Of a stretch of DNA of 64,000 nucleotides, positions 35,431-47,032 are shown in pieces. The DNA lies in contig NZ_JADLJL010000006.1 of the NCBI RefSeq assembly GCF_015680235.1, positions 99,742-163,741 on the forward strand, in the 5' to 3' direction. Source of the DNA: Pseudomonas guariconensis (lineage in GTDB: Bacteria; Pseudomonadota; Gammaproteobacteria; Pseudomonadales; Pseudomonadaceae). The notes under the pieces are model-generated. The model was not told the DNA's origin, did not search any database, and was given only the letters and a program-made list of their open reading frames with translations. The position numbers and the translations under genes were made by a program. Position 1 is the first letter of the stretch. The number at the start of each line of letters is the position of its first letter.

Positions 35431-36306
35431 TCACCACTTCATCTCCCCCTTGGCCACCTTGGCGCTGAGTTCCAGTGAGCTGCCATCGGCAAGATTCGGG
35501 TAACGTCGCTCCATCGCCTTGACCAGCGCGGCGGCATCGGTGGCCTTGGCCGTTTCGGTATCGAAGGCACGGATGTAATCGGCCGTGAAGCGTACCGCCT
35601 CCAGCGAACGGCTGCTCTGGCCCAAGTAATGGCCGGGGATCACGGTACGTGGCCCGAGCTGTTCGATACGTTCGAGGGTCTTGAGCCAGTCGGCATGGGA
35701 CTGGGCGGTCTGGGTATCGGCCATCCATACGTGAATGTGCTCCGCCACGACCACGCCACCGACCACTGCCTTGATAGAGGGAACCCAGACGAAGCTGCGG
35801 TCCGGCTGCGGACCGTCCAGGCCCACGACTTCCAGCGCCTGGCCTTCCAGCTCCAGGCGATCGCCATCCAGGACCTGCGGCACGACCAGTTGCTCAGGCT
35901 TATCGGCCCCCATCTGCGGCCCCCAGTAGGCCAGCTTGGCATCCATGGTCTTGCGGATATGCGCCACGGTGGCAGCCGAGGCGACCACCCGTGCCTGGGG
36001 AAACGCGTGGGTCAAGGTGTCGAGGCCGAAGTAGTAGTCCGGGTCACCGTGACTGATGTAGATGGTGGTCAAGCGCTTGCCGCTGGCGCGCAAGCGCTCG
36101 ACCAACTGCTCGGCCTGGGCCTTGCCGAACTGGGCATCGACAAGGATGGCATCGTGCTCACCGCGGACGATCACCGAACTGACCGGAAAGATGGCTTCAT
36201 GGCCGGGGTTATAGACCTCCAGGTGAAGCGGGTCGGCGGCCAGGGCGTGGCCGGCCAGGGCTAGGCTGGCCAAGGCCAGGCCGCGCAGCGTATTGATCAG
36301 CGACAT
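35431..36306 (-). CDS. Exported MBL-fold protein with an atypical metal motif
   Basis: 291 residues: a signal peptide (1-23, ending ALAAD) and a metallo-beta-lactamase fold. The usual HxHxDH metal motif reads SHGDPDYYFG, so two of the usual ligands are replaced; a later AEHIHVW and PGHYLG keep other histidines. It may still hydrolyse or bind substrates with one metal, or act differently. It is divergent from a LysR gene. Confidence 0.82.
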   Translation of the reverse strand: MSLINTLRGLALASLALAGHALAADPLHLEVYNPGHEAIFPVSSVIVRGEHDAILVDAQFGKAQAEQLVERLRASGKRLTTIYISHGDPDYYFGLDTLTHAFPQARVVASAATVAHIRKTMDAKLAYWGPQMGADKPEQLVVPQVLDGDRLELEGQALEVVGLDGPQPDRSFVWVPSIKAVVGGVVVAEHIHVWMADTQTAQSHADWLKTLERIEQLGPRTVIPGHYLGQSSRSLEAVRFTADYIRAFDTETAKATDAAALVKAMERRYPNLADGSSLELSAKVAKGEMKW

Positions 36307-36410
36307 CGTGTTTGTTCCTGTGAGCGAGAAGTGGGCAACAGCTTAGTTGCCTGATCCGTCACAAAAAATGCGATGCTTGGACATAGTTTGTTTCTGAAAG
36401 CGAGCAGATC

Positions 36411-37316
36411 ATGGACCGTCTCAACGCCATGCGCGTCTTCGTCACCGTCATCGATCTAGGCAGCCAGTCGGCCGCAGCCGATCACCTGCAGCTCTCGCGG
36501 CCAGTGGTTTCGCGCTACCTGGCAGAGCTCGAGGAATGGGTCGGTGCCCGCCTGATGCAGCGCACCACACGCAGGCTCAGCCTTACCGCCGCCGGCCAGG
36601 AAACCCTGCCCCGCTGTCGCCAGTTGCTGGAACTGGCCGGCGACCTGCAGGCCGCCGTGCGACAGCCTGACGAAGCACCACGCGGCGAGCTGCGCATCAG
36701 CGTCAGCACCTCGTTTGGCCAAGCCCAGTTGGTGGATGCGGTGGCTGACTATGTGAAGCGCTACCCGGGGGTGAAGGTCGAGTTGCAGATGCTCGATCGC
36801 ACGGTCAACCTGGTAGACGAGCGCATCGACCTGGCAATCCGCACCAGCAACGACCTGGACCCGAACCTGATCGCCCGCCGCCTGACCGTGTGCCGCTCGG
36901 TGGTGTGCGCCTCCCCGGCCTACTTGCGCGCACATGGCGTGCCCGAACAGGTCGAGGCGTTGAGCCGGCACAACTGCCTGACCCATGCCTATTTCGGGCA
37001 CAGCCTGTGGCAATTCAAGGTGAATGGGCAAAGCGTGGCCGTGCCGGTGCAGGGCAACATCAGCGCCAACGAGGCCATGACCTTGCAGAAGGCCGCCCTG
37101 GCGGGTGCCGGAATCGCCATGCTGCCGACCTACCAGGCCGCACCGGCCTTGCGCAGTGGCGAGCTGGTGCGCCTGCTGCCCGAAGCGCGGCCCCGGGAGC
37201 TGAGCCTCAATGCGGTGTACACCTCGCGCAAGCACATGCCGAGTACCCTGCGCAGCATGTTGGACTTCCTGGCGCAGCGGTTCCAGGACGAACCGGAGTG
37301 GGACAAGGATTTCTGA
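36411..37316 (+). CDS. LysR family transcriptional regulator
   Basis: 301 residues with N-terminal winged helix (MRVFVTVIDLGSQSAAADHL) and effector domain of the CrgA-like subgroup. It starts 104 nt from the divergent MBL gene, which is its likely target. Confidence 0.92.
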   Translation: MDRLNAMRVFVTVIDLGSQSAAADHLQLSRPVVSRYLAELEEWVGARLMQRTTRRLSLTAAGQETLPRCRQLLELAGDLQAAVRQPDEAPRGELRISVSTSFGQAQLVDAVADYVKRYPGVKVELQMLDRTVNLVDERIDLAIRTSNDLDPNLIARRLTVCRSVVCASPAYLRAHGVPEQVEALSRHNCLTHAYFGHSLWQFKVNGQSVAVPVQGNISANEAMTLQKAALAGAGIAMLPTYQAAPALRSGELVRLLPEARPRELSLNAVYTSRKHMPSTLRSMLDFLAQRFQDEPEWDKDF

Positions 37317-37325
37317 ACAGGCCGG

Positions 37326-38195
37326 TCACTCCTCGACGCTCATGTACTCCTTGGCCCAACGAATATATTCCTCGGGCTGGGTATAAGTGTGCGAAAGCTC
37401 GGTCGCGTTGAGGTTGTCGGACTTGTTCTGCTGCCCGCGCTGAAGACGCAGACAGTCATAGGTGGCTTTGATGGCGGCGAAATAGGCGGCATGGCCATCG
37501 ACCACGATGCGCACGCCCAGGCGCGCCAGACGCGCGTCGTCGCGCAGGTTCGGGTTGCCATAGCTCACCAGCATCAGCGGCACGGTCAGGTGCTCGGCGA
37601 TCTGCTCGAGCTGGTCGAAATCCTTCACCCCCACCATGCAGATACCGTCGGCGCCCGCCTTCTGGTAGCTCTGGGTACGCACGATGATTTCTTCGGTGGT
37701 CAACACGCCGGCGTTGGTTCGGGCAATGATCGACAATGCCGAATCGACCCGTGCCTCGATGGCGGCGCGGATCTTGCCGACGCCCTCTTCCACCGGGATC
37801 AGATCCGTGGACTTACGCCCGAACTGCGCAGGCAAGAGAGTATCCTCGATGGTCAGCGCGGCAACGCCGGCACGTTCCAACTCGATCACCGTGCGCATGA
37901 CATTGAGCGCGTTGCCATAGCCATGGTCGGCATCGGCGATCACCGGCAATTGGGCGACGCGGCCGATCCGGGTGGCCTGCTCGACGAATTCGCTCAGGGT
38001 GATCAGGGCGAAGTCCGGCGCGGCCAATACCTGCAGCGAGGCAACCGAACCACCGAGAATACCGACTTCGAAGCCAAGGTCCGCGGCAATACGGGCCGAC
38101 ATGGGGTCGAAGACCGACGCGGTGTGATAGCACGAACCGGACGCAAGCAGTTCGCGGAAGGCAAAACGCAGATCGTGGTGGGAAGCCTTGGGCAT
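37326..38195 (-). CDS. Oxaloacetate decarboxylase (isocitrate lyase/PEP mutase superfamily)
   Basis: 289 residues, very similar to the characterised P. aeruginosa PA4872 enzyme as I remember it: [57 protein letters not shown]. It decarboxylates oxaloacetate to pyruvate using Mg2+. The start is ATG 38195 ([10 protein letters not shown]). The 384-nt gap to the next gene holds no gene I can support. Confidence 0.9.
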   Translation of the reverse strand: MPKASHHDLRFAFRELLASGSCYHTASVFDPMSARIAADLGFEVGILGGSVASLQVLAAPDFALITLSEFVEQATRIGRVAQLPVIADADHGYGNALNVMRTVIELERAGVAALTIEDTLLPAQFGRKSTDLIPVEEGVGKIRAAIEARVDSALSIIARTNAGVLTTEEIIVRTQSYQKAGADGICMVGVKDFDQLEQIAEHLTVPLMLVSYGNPNLRDDARLARLGVRIVVDGHAAYFAAIKATYDCLRLQRGQQNKSDNLNATELSHTYTQPEEYIRWAKEYMSVEE

Positions 38196-38579
38196 GATCA
38201 CTCCGCAATAACAGGAAAATTTGAACGGGCTGACTACCGACCCCTGAATCGGGTCTACCTGACCTGTTCCAACCGTCGCCATCAGGGCGGTCATGCTCGA
38301 CATGCAGGCAGAGGAATAGAAGGTGTGGGATACAACGACGGTAAATCGGAGCCGGAAAACCTTGCACCATGCTGGTGCAGGCCCCGTATTTCAGCCGCTG
38401 CGGTGGAGTCACGATATCACGCAGCCATGCTGCACTGGATGAATGCGCCAATGCCGATCTTGCATAGGGGATGCACATAATACATAGGAAGCTACTTAAC
38501 TCCGCTACAATGCGGGCCTGCCCAGCGCCTGCCCAATATTGCCGACGCCACTTCGACATTGACTTCGAAAGGTTACAAC

Positions 38580-40031
38580 GTGACTGCCGCCCTGCCCCCG
38601 ACTGTCCTGCGCAGTGTCCTCACCGCTCTGATGCTGGCGATCCTCCTCGGCGCCCTGGACCAGACCATCGTCGCCGTGTCCATGCCGGCGATCTCGGCGC
38701 AGTTCAACGACGTCGGCCTGCTGGCCTGGGTGATTTCCGGCTACATGGTCGCCATGACCGTGGCCGTACCGATCTATGGCAAGCTCGGCGACCTGTACGG
38801 GCGTCGGCGTATGATTCTCGTCGGCACTGCCCTGTTCACCCTGGCCTCGGTGGCCTGCGCCCTTGCCCAGGACATGCAGCAGTTAGTGCTGGCGCGGGTG
38901 CTGCAGGGGATCGGCGCTGGAGGCATGGTCTCGGTGAGCCAGGCAATCATCGGCGACTTCGTTCCGCCCCGCGAACGCGGCCGCTACCAGGGTTATTTCA
39001 GCAGCATGTACGCCCTGGCCAGCGTCGCCGGGCCGGTGCTCGGCGGCTGGCTGACCGAATACCTGTCGTGGCGCTGGGTGTTCTGGATCAACCTGCCTCT
39101 GGGCCTGCTCGCTTTGTGGGCGATCCGGCGCGCCCTCGGCGGTATGCCGGTACAGCGGCGCGAGGCGCAGGTCGACTACCTGGGCGCACTGCTGTTGATC
39201 CTGGGCCTTGGCAGCCTGCTGCTGGGCATTACCCTGGTCGGCCAGGGCCACGCCTGGTTGTCACCACCGGTCCTGGCCCTGCTGGCCGGCGCCCTGCTCG
39301 GCCTGTTGCTGTTCGTCGGCCATGAGCGGCGCTGCCAGGAGCCGCTGTTGCCGCTCAAGTTGTTCGGCAACCGCACTGCCGTGCTGTGCTGGTGTGCGAT
39401 CTTCTTCGCCAGCTTCCAGTCGATCTCCCTGACCATGCTGATGCCGTTGCGCTACCAGGGCATCACCGGTGCCGGGGCCGACAGCGCGGCACTCTACCTG
39501 TTGCCATTGGCCATGGGCCTGCCCTTGGGCGCCTTCACCGGCGGACGGCTGACCAGCCGTACGGGGCGCTATCGGCCACAGATCCTGATCGGCTTCGTGC
39601 TGATGCCATTGGCGATCCTCGGGATGGCCCTGACGCCTCCTCAATCGGCCCTGCTCGGCGCCGTGTTCATGCTGCTGACCGGTATCGCCTGCGGCTTGCA
39701 GTTCCCGACCTCGCTGGTGGGCACCCAGAGCGCGGTCGAGCTCAAGGATATCGGCGTGGCTACCAGCACCACCAACCTGTTTCGCGCGTTGGGCGGGGCG
39801 ATGGGTGTGGCATGCATGTCCAGCCTGTTGCTGGCCTTGTTGCACCAGGGTGGTTTCGAGGCGCTTGGCAATCCGCTGCTGGGCAGCCTAAAGGCCGGGG
39901 AGCCGGACCCAATCACCCAGGCGCGGTTGATGGAAACCTTCCGCCTGTTGTTGATGACCAGTGCCGGGCTCTCGTTGCTGGGGCTGGTGGCGGCGATGGC
40001 CATGCCTGATCGGCAGTTGCGGGGGCGGTGA
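38580..40031 (+). CDS. DHA2 (EmrB/QacA) family multidrug exporter
   Basis: 483 residues, about 14 membrane helices; motifs LDQTIVAVSMPAI (helix 1), YGKLGDLYGRRRMI (loop 2) and GPVLGGWLTEYLSWRWVFWINLP (helix 5 region). A GTG start at 38580 is preferred because AAAGG lies 8 nt before it; the TTG at 38559 has no such site. It lies next to the ttg locus. Confidence 0.9.
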   Translation: MTAALPPTVLRSVLTALMLAILLGALDQTIVAVSMPAISAQFNDVGLLAWVISGYMVAMTVAVPIYGKLGDLYGRRRMILVGTALFTLASVACALAQDMQQLVLARVLQGIGAGGMVSVSQAIIGDFVPPRERGRYQGYFSSMYALASVAGPVLGGWLTEYLSWRWVFWINLPLGLLALWAIRRALGGMPVQRREAQVDYLGALLLILGLGSLLLGITLVGQGHAWLSPPVLALLAGALLGLLLFVGHERRCQEPLLPLKLFGNRTAVLCWCAIFFASFQSISLTMLMPLRYQGITGAGADSAALYLLPLAMGLPLGAFTGGRLTSRTGRYRPQILIGFVLMPLAILGMALTPPQSALLGAVFMLLTGIACGLQFPTSLVGTQSAVELKDIGVATSTTNLFRALGGAMGVACMSSLLLALLHQGGFEALGNPLLGSLKAGEPDPITQARLMETFRLLLMTSAGLSLLGLVAAMAMPDRQLRGR

Positions 40032-40065
40032 GCGCAGCGCGATTCGTGGTCATGCACGGCGCCGT

Positions 40066-40110
40066 CCGTAGGAGCGGCCTCGTGCCGCGAAAGGGCCGCG
40101 CAGCGGCCCA
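40066..40110. repeat. REP-like hairpin
   Basis: Single copy of the CCTCGTGCCGCGAAAGG type between convergent genes (exporter, ttgR). Confidence 0.6.
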
Positions 40111-40178
40111 TTCCGCAAATGCATTAACTTCGTCTTAATGTACGAAGGAAACACTTCATCACAATCATTAACAAAGTC

Positions 40179-40811
40179 TCATTTGCGTAACGAAGGGCTC
40201 AAGCGCAGCATATCCAACCCTGTGTCGACCCATTTCTCCACATCGCGTAGCAGGTCGAAGCTGTCCGGCAGCAACAACCAGCGCCCGATCAGGCCATCGA
40301 CATAGGCAAACATGGCGACCGCGGCACGCTGCACATCGAGGTCGCTCGGCAATTGCCCGCGACGCACTGCATTGGCCATGGCCAGTGCAATACCCTGGTG
40401 GCAATCCAGCACTGCGCTCTGGCGTTGCTGGCGGATCTCGCACATGTCATCGGTGAATTCGCACTTGTGGTGCAGAATTTCATTGATACGCCGGGTCCTG
40501 GCATCGAGCACCAACTCGTTGAGGACCTGCAGCAACAAGGTGCGAATGCAGCCCAACGGGTCGAGTTCGTCCTCGCTTTCGCTGGCACGGGCCAGGTGGT
40601 CATGGGTTTCATGCAGGCTGTCCAGCAGTGCCTGCACCAATTCGGCCTTGTTGTTGAAGTGCCAGTAGATCGCACCCCGGGTAACGCCCGCGAGCTGCGC
40701 GATGTCGGCCAGGGTGGTTCGCGCAACTCCGCGCTTGTAGAAGGCCTTTTCCGCCGCCTCGATGATCTGGGCACGGGTTTCCTGGGCTTCTTCTTTGGTT
40801 CGACGGACCAT
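40179..40811 (-). CDS. ttgR: TetR family repressor TtgR
   Basis: 210 residues, nearly identical to P. putida TtgR as remembered: N-terminal helix-turn-helix ([20 protein letters not shown], 33-52) and a ligand-binding C-terminal domain for antibiotics and plant phenolics. It represses itself and ttgABC; its operator is in the intergenic region. Divergent from ttgA. Confidence 0.97.
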   Translation of the reverse strand: MVRRTKEEAQETRAQIIEAAEKAFYKRGVARTTLADIAQLAGVTRGAIYWHFNNKAELVQALLDSLHETHDHLARASESEDELDPLGCIRTLLLQVLNELVLDARTRRINEILHHKCEFTDDMCEIRQQRQSAVLDCHQGIALAMANAVRRGQLPSDLDVQRAAVAMFAYVDGLIGRWLLLPDSFDLLRDVEKWVDTGLDMLRLSPSLRK

Positions 40812-40937
40812 GGCAGCTCAACCTCATCATGGCCCGCGTGCGCGTACGGCACGCGGTAATTCAGGCCAGGGCGGCCTATTGAAGGCCCGCCCCGGGGTTA
40901 TTCGACGAATCCGCTGCGGCGCTTTGCACCCGCTTGC

Positions 40938-40972
40938 GGTATTTACAAACAAGCATGAATGTAAGTATATTC
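40938..40972. promoter_or_regulatory. TtgR operator (ttgR/ttgA)
   Basis: The sequence TATTTACAAACAAGCATGAA, continuing into TGTAAGTATATTC, is almost the known pseudo-palindromic TtgR site; it overlaps the divergent ttgR and ttgABC promoters. Drug binding to TtgR should release it. Confidence 0.88.
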
Positions 40973-41066
40973 GTTAGTAAGCTATTTATCCACCGGATAG
41001 CACCTTTTCTGAAAACACTTCCATTATTCTTGAGCGTCTCCCAGCTCTAGCGACCCGAGGATCCTC

Positions 41067-42221
41067 ATGCAATTCAAGCCAGCCGTTACCGCCCTGGTTT
41101 CCGCCGTCGCCCTGGCAACCCTGCTAAGTGGCTGTAAGAAAGAAGAAGCAGCGCCTGCGGCGCAGGCTCCTCTGGTCGGCGTCGTTACCCTCCAGCCGCA
41201 GGCCTATACCCTGACTTCGGAACTGCCGGGGCGTACCACCGCCTTCCGCGTGGCCGAGGTTCGCCCGCAGGTCAATGGCATCATTCTCAAGCGCCTGTTC
41301 AAGGAAGGCACCGAGGTCAAGGAAGGTCAGCAGCTGTACCAGATCGACCCTTCCGTCTACGAAGCCAACCTGGCCAACGCCAAGGCCAACCTGCAGGCCA
41401 CCCGTTCCCTGGCCGAGCGCTACAAGCAGCTGATCGACGAGCAGGCTGTCTCCAAGCAGGAATACGACGACGCCAATGCCAAACGATTGCAGGCCGAGGC
41501 TTCGCTCAAGAGCGCGCAGATCGACCTGCGCTACACCAAGGTCCTGGCCCCGATCAGCGGCCGTATCGGCCGCTCCGCGGTGACCGAAGGTGCATTGGTG
41601 AGCAACGGCCAGAGCAACGCCATGGCCACCATCCAGCAGCTCGACCCGATCTACGTCGACGTCACCCAGTCCACCGCCGAGCTGCTCAAGCTGCGCCGTG
41701 ACCTGGAGAGCGGCAAGCTGCAGAAGGCCGGCGACAACGCCGCCAAGGTGCAGTTGGTGCTCGAGGACGGCAGCCTGTTCAAGCAGCAGGGCCGCCTGGA
41801 GTTCTCCGAAGTCGCGGTCGACGAGACCACCGGCTCGGTCACCCTGCGTGCGATCTTCCCCAACCCCGACCACACCCTGCTGCCAGGCATGTTCGTCCAT
41901 GCCCGCCTGCAAGCCGGGGTCAATGCCAATGCCATCCTGGCGCCCCAGCAAGGCGTGACCCGTGACCTCAAGGGTACGCCGACCGCACTGGTGGTGAACA
42001 AGGAAAACAAGGTCGAACTGCGCCAGCTCAAGGCCAGCCGTACCCTGGGCAGTGACTGGCTGATCGAGGAAGGCCTGAACCCGGGCGACCGCCTGATCAC
42101 CGAAGGCCTGCAGTTCGTGCGGCCAGGGGTCGAGGTCAAGGTCAGCGAAGCCACCAACGTCAAGAAACCGGCCGGCCCAGCACAGGCCAGCGCGGCGAAA
42201 GCAGACGCCAAAGCGGAGTAA
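41067..42221 (+). CDS. ttgA: RND efflux periplasmic adaptor TtgA
   Basis: 384 residues: lipobox LLSGC (Cys23), barrel-sandwich/lipoyl halves, an alpha-helical hairpin (about 95-165) and a beta-barrel domain (QSTAELLKLR). It links the pump to the outer-membrane channel. First gene of ttgABC, 3 nt before ttgB. Confidence 0.97.
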   Translation: MQFKPAVTALVSAVALATLLSGCKKEEAAPAAQAPLVGVVTLQPQAYTLTSELPGRTTAFRVAEVRPQVNGIILKRLFKEGTEVKEGQQLYQIDPSVYEANLANAKANLQATRSLAERYKQLIDEQAVSKQEYDDANAKRLQAEASLKSAQIDLRYTKVLAPISGRIGRSAVTEGALVSNGQSNAMATIQQLDPIYVDVTQSTAELLKLRRDLESGKLQKAGDNAAKVQLVLEDGSLFKQQGRLEFSEVAVDETTGSVTLRAIFPNPDHTLLPGMFVHARLQAGVNANAILAPQQGVTRDLKGTPTALVVNKENKVELRQLKASRTLGSDWLIEEGLNPGDRLITEGLQFVRPGVEVKVSEATNVKKPAGPAQASAAKADAKAE

Positions 42222-42224
42222 ACC

Positions 42225-45200
42225 ATGTCGAAGTTCTTTATCGATCGCCCGATCTTCGCCTGGGTGATCGCACTGGTGATCATGCTGGTCGGCGCCTTGT
42301 CGATCCTGAAGCTGCCGATCAACCAGTACCCGAGCATTGCACCACCGGCCATCGCCATCGCCGTGACCTACCCGGGCGCCTCGGCGCAGACTGTGCAGGA
42401 CACCGTGGTGCAGGTCATCGAGCAGCAGCTCAACGGTATCGACAACCTGCGGTACGTGTCCTCGGAGAGCAACTCCGACGGCAGTATGACCATCACCGCC
42501 ACCTTCGAGCAGGGCACTAACCCTGACACCGCGCAGGTCCAGGTGCAGAACAAGCTGAACCTGGCCACCCCGTTGCTGCCACAGGAAGTGCAGCAGCAAG
42601 GTATCCGCGTGACCAAGGCAGTGAAGAACTTCCTGCTGGTGATCGGCCTGGTGTCCGAAGACGGCAGCATGACCAAGGACGACCTGTCCAACTACATCGT
42701 CTCGAACATGCAGGACCCGATCTCGCGGACCGCAGGTGTAGGTGACTTCCAGGTGTTCGGTGCCCAGTACGCCATGCGTATCTGGCTCGATCCGGCCAAG
42801 CTGAACAAGTACCAGCTGACCCCGGTCGACGTGCGCACGGCTGTCAGCGCGCAGAACGTGCAGGTTTCCTCCGGCCAGCTCGGCGGCCTGCCGGCGATGC
42901 CCGGTACCCAGCTCAACGCCACCATCATCGGCAAGACCCGCCTGCAGACCGCCGAGCAGTTCGAGAACATCTTGCTCAAGGTCAACAGCGACGGCTCCCA
43001 GGTACGCCTGGGCGATGTCGCCAAGGTCGGCCTGGGTGGCGAGAACTACGCCATCAGCGCGCAGTACAACGGCTTCCCGGCCTCGGGCCTGGCGGTCAAG
43101 CTGGCCACCGGCGCCAACGCCCTGGATACCGCCAAGGCGCTGCGCAAGACCATCAGCGACCTGGAGCCGTTCTTCCCGCCGGGCGTGAAGGCCGTGTTCC
43201 CGTATGACACCACCCCGGTGGTCACCGAGTCCATCAGCGGCGTGATCCACACCCTGATCGAGGCGGTGGTGCTGGTGTTCCTGGTGATGTACCTGTTCCT
43301 GCAGAACTTCCGCGCCACCATCATCACCACCATGACCGTGCCGGTGGTATTGCTGGGGACCTTCGGCATCCTGGCCGCGGCGGGCTTCAGCATCAACACC
43401 CTGACCATGTTCGCCATGGTCCTGGCCATCGGCCTGCTGGTGGACGATGCCATCGTCGTGGTGGAGAACGTCGAGCGGGTGATGTCCGAGGAGGGCCTGC
43501 CGCCCAAGGAGGCGACCAAGCGCTCGATGGAGCAGATCCAGGGCGCCCTGGTGGGTATCGCCCTGGTGCTGTCGGCGGTACTGCTGCCCATGGCGTTCTT
43601 CGGCGGCTCCACGGGCGTGATCTACCGCCAGTTCTCGATCACCATCGTCTCGGCCATGGGCCTGTCGGTGCTGGTTGCGCTGATCTTCACCCCGGCCCTG
43701 TGCGCCACCATGCTCAAGCCGCTGAAGAAGGGCGAGCACCATGTGGCCAAGCGCGGCTTCTTCGGCTGGTTCAACCGCAACTTCGACCGCAGCGTACAAG
43801 GTTACGAGCGCAGCGTCGGTACCATCCTGCGCAACAAGGTACCGTTCCTGCTGGCCTATGCACTGATCGTGGTCGGCATGATCTGGCTGTTCATGCGCAT
43901 CCCCACCGCATTCCTTCCGGAAGAAGACCAGGGCGTGCTGTTCGCCCAGGTGCAGACCCCGGCGGGCTCCAGTGCCGAGCGCACCCAGGTGGTGGTTGAC
44001 CAGATGCGCGAGTACCTGCTCAAGGACGAAGCCGATACCGTGTCGTCGGTGTTCACCGTCAACGGCTTCAACTTCGCCGGCCGTGGCCAGAGCTCGGGCA
44101 TGGCATTCATCATGCTCAAGCCATGGGAAGAGCGTTCGGCCGAGAACAGCGTGTTCAACCTCGCTACTCGCGCCCAGCAGCACTTCTTCAGCTTCCGCGA
44201 CGCGATGGTGTTCGCCTTCGCACCGCCTGCGGTACTCGAACTGGGTAACGCCACCGGCTTCGACGTGTTCCTTCAGGACCGTGCCGGCGTCGGCCACCAG
44301 AAGCTGATGGAAGCACGCAACCAGTTCCTGGCCAAGGCCGCCCAGAGCAAGGTGCTCAGCGCCGTGCGCCCGAACGGCCTGAACGACGAACCGCAGTACC
44401 AGCTGACCATCGATGACGAACGTGCCAGCGCCCTGGGCGTGACCATCGCCGACATCAACAACACCCTGTCGATCGCCCTCGGTGGCAGCTATGTCAACGA
44501 CTTCATCGACCGCGGTCGGGTCAAGAAGGTGTACATCCAGGGTGAACCCAGCGCCCGGATGAGCCCGGAAGACCTGCAGAAGTGGTACGTGCGCAATGGC
44601 GCCGGCGAGATGGTGCCGTTCTCTTCCTTCGCCAAGGGTGAGTGGACCTACGGCTCGCCGAAGCTGTCGCGCTACAACGGTGTGGAAGCGGTCGAGATCC
44701 TCGGTGCCCCGGCGCCGGGCTACAGTACCGGTGAAGCCATGGCCGAGGTCGAGCGCATCGCCGGCGAACTGCCTGCGGGCATCGGCTACTCCTGGACCGG
44801 CATGTCCTACGAGGAGAAACTCTCCGGCTCGCAGATGCCGGCGCTGTTCGCCCTCTCGGTACTGTTCGTGTTCCTGTGCCTGGCGGCCCTGTACGAAAGC
44901 TGGTCGATCCCGATCGCCGTGGTACTGGTCGTACCGCTGGGCATCATCGGTGCGCTGATCGCCACCAGCCTGCGCGGGCTGTCCAACGACGTGTACTTCC
45001 TGGTCGGCCTGCTGACCACCATCGGCCTGGCGGCGAAGAACGCGATCCTGATCGTCGAGTTCGCCAAGGAACTGCACGAGCAGGGCCGCAGCCTGTTCGA
45101 CGCGGCCATCGAGGCCTGCCGCATGCGTCTGCGTCCGATCATCATGACCTCGCTGGCGTTCATCCTCGGCGTGGTACCGTTGACCATCGCCAGTGGCGCG

Positions 45201-45377
45201 GGCTCGGGCAGCCAGCACGCCATCGGCACCGGGGTGATCGGCGGCATGATCAGTGCGACCGTGCTGGCTATCTTCTGGGTACCGCTGTTCTTCGTAGCAG
45301 TGTCGTCGTTGTTCGGCAGCAAGAAGCCTGAATCCGACGCCACCCCTGAAACTACTCGTTATGAGGCTGGGCAATGA
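42225..45377 (+). CDS. ttgB: RND multidrug efflux pump TtgB
   Basis: 1050 residues, AcrB/MexB class: twelve helices, two large periplasmic loops, the proton-relay pair in helix 4 ([15 protein letters not shown]) and the switch region. It exports antibiotics, flavonoids and, constitutively, toluene-like solvents. It overlaps ttgC by 4 nt (ATGA). Confidence 0.98.
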   Translation: MSKFFIDRPIFAWVIALVIMLVGALSILKLPINQYPSIAPPAIAIAVTYPGASAQTVQDTVVQVIEQQLNGIDNLRYVSSESNSDGSMTITATFEQGTNPDTAQVQVQNKLNLATPLLPQEVQQQGIRVTKAVKNFLLVIGLVSEDGSMTKDDLSNYIVSNMQDPISRTAGVGDFQVFGAQYAMRIWLDPAKLNKYQLTPVDVRTAVSAQNVQVSSGQLGGLPAMPGTQLNATIIGKTRLQTAEQFENILLKVNSDGSQVRLGDVAKVGLGGENYAISAQYNGFPASGLAVKLATGANALDTAKALRKTISDLEPFFPPGVKAVFPYDTTPVVTESISGVIHTLIEAVVLVFLVMYLFLQNFRATIITTMTVPVVLLGTFGILAAAGFSINTLTMFAMVLAIGLLVDDAIVVVENVERVMSEEGLPPKEATKRSMEQIQGALVGIALVLSAVLLPMAFFGGSTGVIYRQFSITIVSAMGLSVLVALIFTPALCATMLKPLKKGEHHVAKRGFFGWFNRNFDRSVQGYERSVGTILRNKVPFLLAYALIVVGMIWLFMRIPTAFLPEEDQGVLFAQVQTPAGSSAERTQVVVDQMREYLLKDEADTVSSVFTVNGFNFAGRGQSSGMAFIMLKPWEERSAENSVFNLATRAQQHFFSFRDAMVFAFAPPAVLELGNATGFDVFLQDRAGVGHQKLMEARNQFLAKAAQSKVLSAVRPNGLNDEPQYQLTIDDERASALGVTIADINNTLSIALGGSYVNDFIDRGRVKKVYIQGEPSARMSPEDLQKWYVRNGAGEMVPFSSFAKGEWTYGSPKLSRYNGVEAVEILGAPAPGYSTGEAMAEVERIAGELPAGIGYSWTGMSYEEKLSGSQMPALFALSVLFVFLCLAALYESWSIPIAVVLVVPLGIIGALIATSLRGLSNDVYFLVGLLTTIGLAAKNAILIVEFAKELHEQGRSLFDAAIEACRMRLRPIIMTSLAFILGVVPLTIASGAGSGSQHAIGTGVIGGMISATVLAIFWVPLFFVAVSSLFGSKKPESDATPETTRYEAGQ

Positions 45378-46828
45378 CCAAGTCTTTGTTATCCCTGGCG
45401 GTGACCGCTTTCATCCTTGGCGGCTGCTCGCTGATCCCTGACTACCAGACCCCGGAATCGCCGGTGGCTGCGCAGTGGCCGCAAGGCCCTGCGTATTCCC
45501 CGACCGAGTCGGCCAACGTGGCTGCCGCCGAGCAGGGCTGGCGCCAGTTCTTCCACGACCCGGCGCTGCAGAAGCTGATCCAGACGTCCCTGGAGAACAA
45601 CCGCGACCTGCGCGTCGCGGCACTGAACATCGACGCCTACCGGGCCCAGTACCGTATCCAGCGGGCCGACCTGTTCCCGGCGGTCTCGGCCAATGGCAGC
45701 GGCAGCCGCCAGCGGGTACCGGCGAACATGTCGCAGACCGGCGAGGCGGCCATCACCAGCCAGTACTCGGCGACGCTGGGCGTGAGTGCCTATGAGCTGG
45801 ACCTGTTCGGCCGCGTACGCAGCCTGACCGAGCAGGCCTTGGAGACCTACCTCTCCAGTGAGCAGGCCCGCCGCTCCACGCAGATCAGCCTAGTGGCCAG
45901 CGTGGCCAACGCCTACTACACCTGGCAGGCCGACCAGGCTCTGCTCAAGCTGACCGAGGAAACCCTCAAGACCTACGAGGAAAGCTACAACCTCACCCGC
46001 CGCAGCAACGAAGTGGGCGTGGCCTCGGCGCTCGACCTGAGCCAGGCACGCACCGCCGTGGAAGGCGCCCGGGTCAAGCTGTCGCAATACCAGCGCCTGG
46101 TCGCTCAGGACCTGAACAGCCTGACCGTGCTGCTGGGCACCGGCGTACCGGCCGACCTGCCGGCACCGCTCAAGCTCAACGAAGATCAGCTGGCCGAAGT
46201 TCCGGCGGGCCTGCCGTCCGAGCTGCTGCAACGCCGCCCGGACATCCAGGAGGCCGAGCACCTGCTCAAGGCGGCCAACGCCAACATTGGCGCGGCCCGG
46301 GCAGCGTTCTTCCCAAGCATCAGCCTGACCGCCAATGCCGGCACCCTGAGCCCGGACATGGGCGGGCTGTTCAAGGGCGGCTCCGGCACCTGGTTGTTCC
46401 AGCCGCAGATCAACCTGCCGATCTTCAACGCTGGCAGCCTGAAGGCGAGCCTGGACTACTCGAAGATTCAGAAAGACATCAACGTCGCCAAGTACGAAAA
46501 GACCATCCAGACCGCCTTCCAGGAAGTCTCCGATGGCCTGGCCGCGCGCAAGACGTTCGAAGAACAGCTGCAGGCCCAACGCGACCTGGTGGCCGCCAAC
46601 CAGGACTACTACCGCCTGGCCGAACGCCGCTATCGCATCGGCATCGACAGCAACCTGACCTTCCTCGATGCCCAGCGCAACCTGTTCAGCGCGCAGCAGG
46701 CGCTGATCAGCGACCGCCTCTCGCAGCTGGTCAGCGAGGTCAACCTGTACAAGGCCCTGGGTGGCGGCTGGCTGGAACAGACCGGCCAAGCCAACCAACA
46801 GGCCGCGGTGCAGTCGCCGAAAGGCTGA
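45374..46828 (+). CDS. ttgC: Outer-membrane efflux channel TtgC
   Basis: 484 residues, OprM/TolC type: lipobox ILGGC (Cys18), then two repeats of helical hairpin plus beta-strands. It forms the trimeric exit duct for TtgB. The operon ends at the terminator 18 nt downstream. Confidence 0.97.
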   Translation: MTKSLLSLAVTAFILGGCSLIPDYQTPESPVAAQWPQGPAYSPTESANVAAAEQGWRQFFHDPALQKLIQTSLENNRDLRVAALNIDAYRAQYRIQRADLFPAVSANGSGSRQRVPANMSQTGEAAITSQYSATLGVSAYELDLFGRVRSLTEQALETYLSSEQARRSTQISLVASVANAYYTWQADQALLKLTEETLKTYEESYNLTRRSNEVGVASALDLSQARTAVEGARVKLSQYQRLVAQDLNSLTVLLGTGVPADLPAPLKLNEDQLAEVPAGLPSELLQRRPDIQEAEHLLKAANANIGAARAAFFPSISLTANAGTLSPDMGGLFKGGSGTWLFQPQINLPIFNAGSLKASLDYSKIQKDINVAKYEKTIQTAFQEVSDGLAARKTFEEQLQAQRDLVAANQDYYRLAERRYRIGIDSNLTFLDAQRNLFSAQQALISDRLSQLVSEVNLYKALGGGWLEQTGQANQQAAVQSPKG

Positions 46829-46845
46829 TCGCCCTGCAATGCATC

Positions 46846-46872
46846 AAGCCCACCCTCGCGGTGGGCTTTTTC
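46846..46872 (+). terminator. ttgABC terminator
   Basis: AAGCCCACC/GGTGGGCTT stem, short CTCGC loop, then TTTT. Confidence 0.9.
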
Positions 46873-47032
46873 GTTTTTAGAGGGCTGCCCATTCGCCGCG
46901 GTGATTAAGGCCCATTACCCACGCACGGTTCCAGCTCCGATGGTCGGGCGCTATGCTCATGCCATGGCGGTTCATTCACGGGTAGCCCCGCTCCCACAGG
47001 GTGAGCCTGGAGCCACACAGGGAGGAACAACC

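Noticed and set aside
41124..45374. 1416-codon open frame antisense to ttgAB
   Set aside because: Shadow of GC-rich coding DNA: Gln/His/Asp-rich composition, no ribosome site, lies opposite certain genes.
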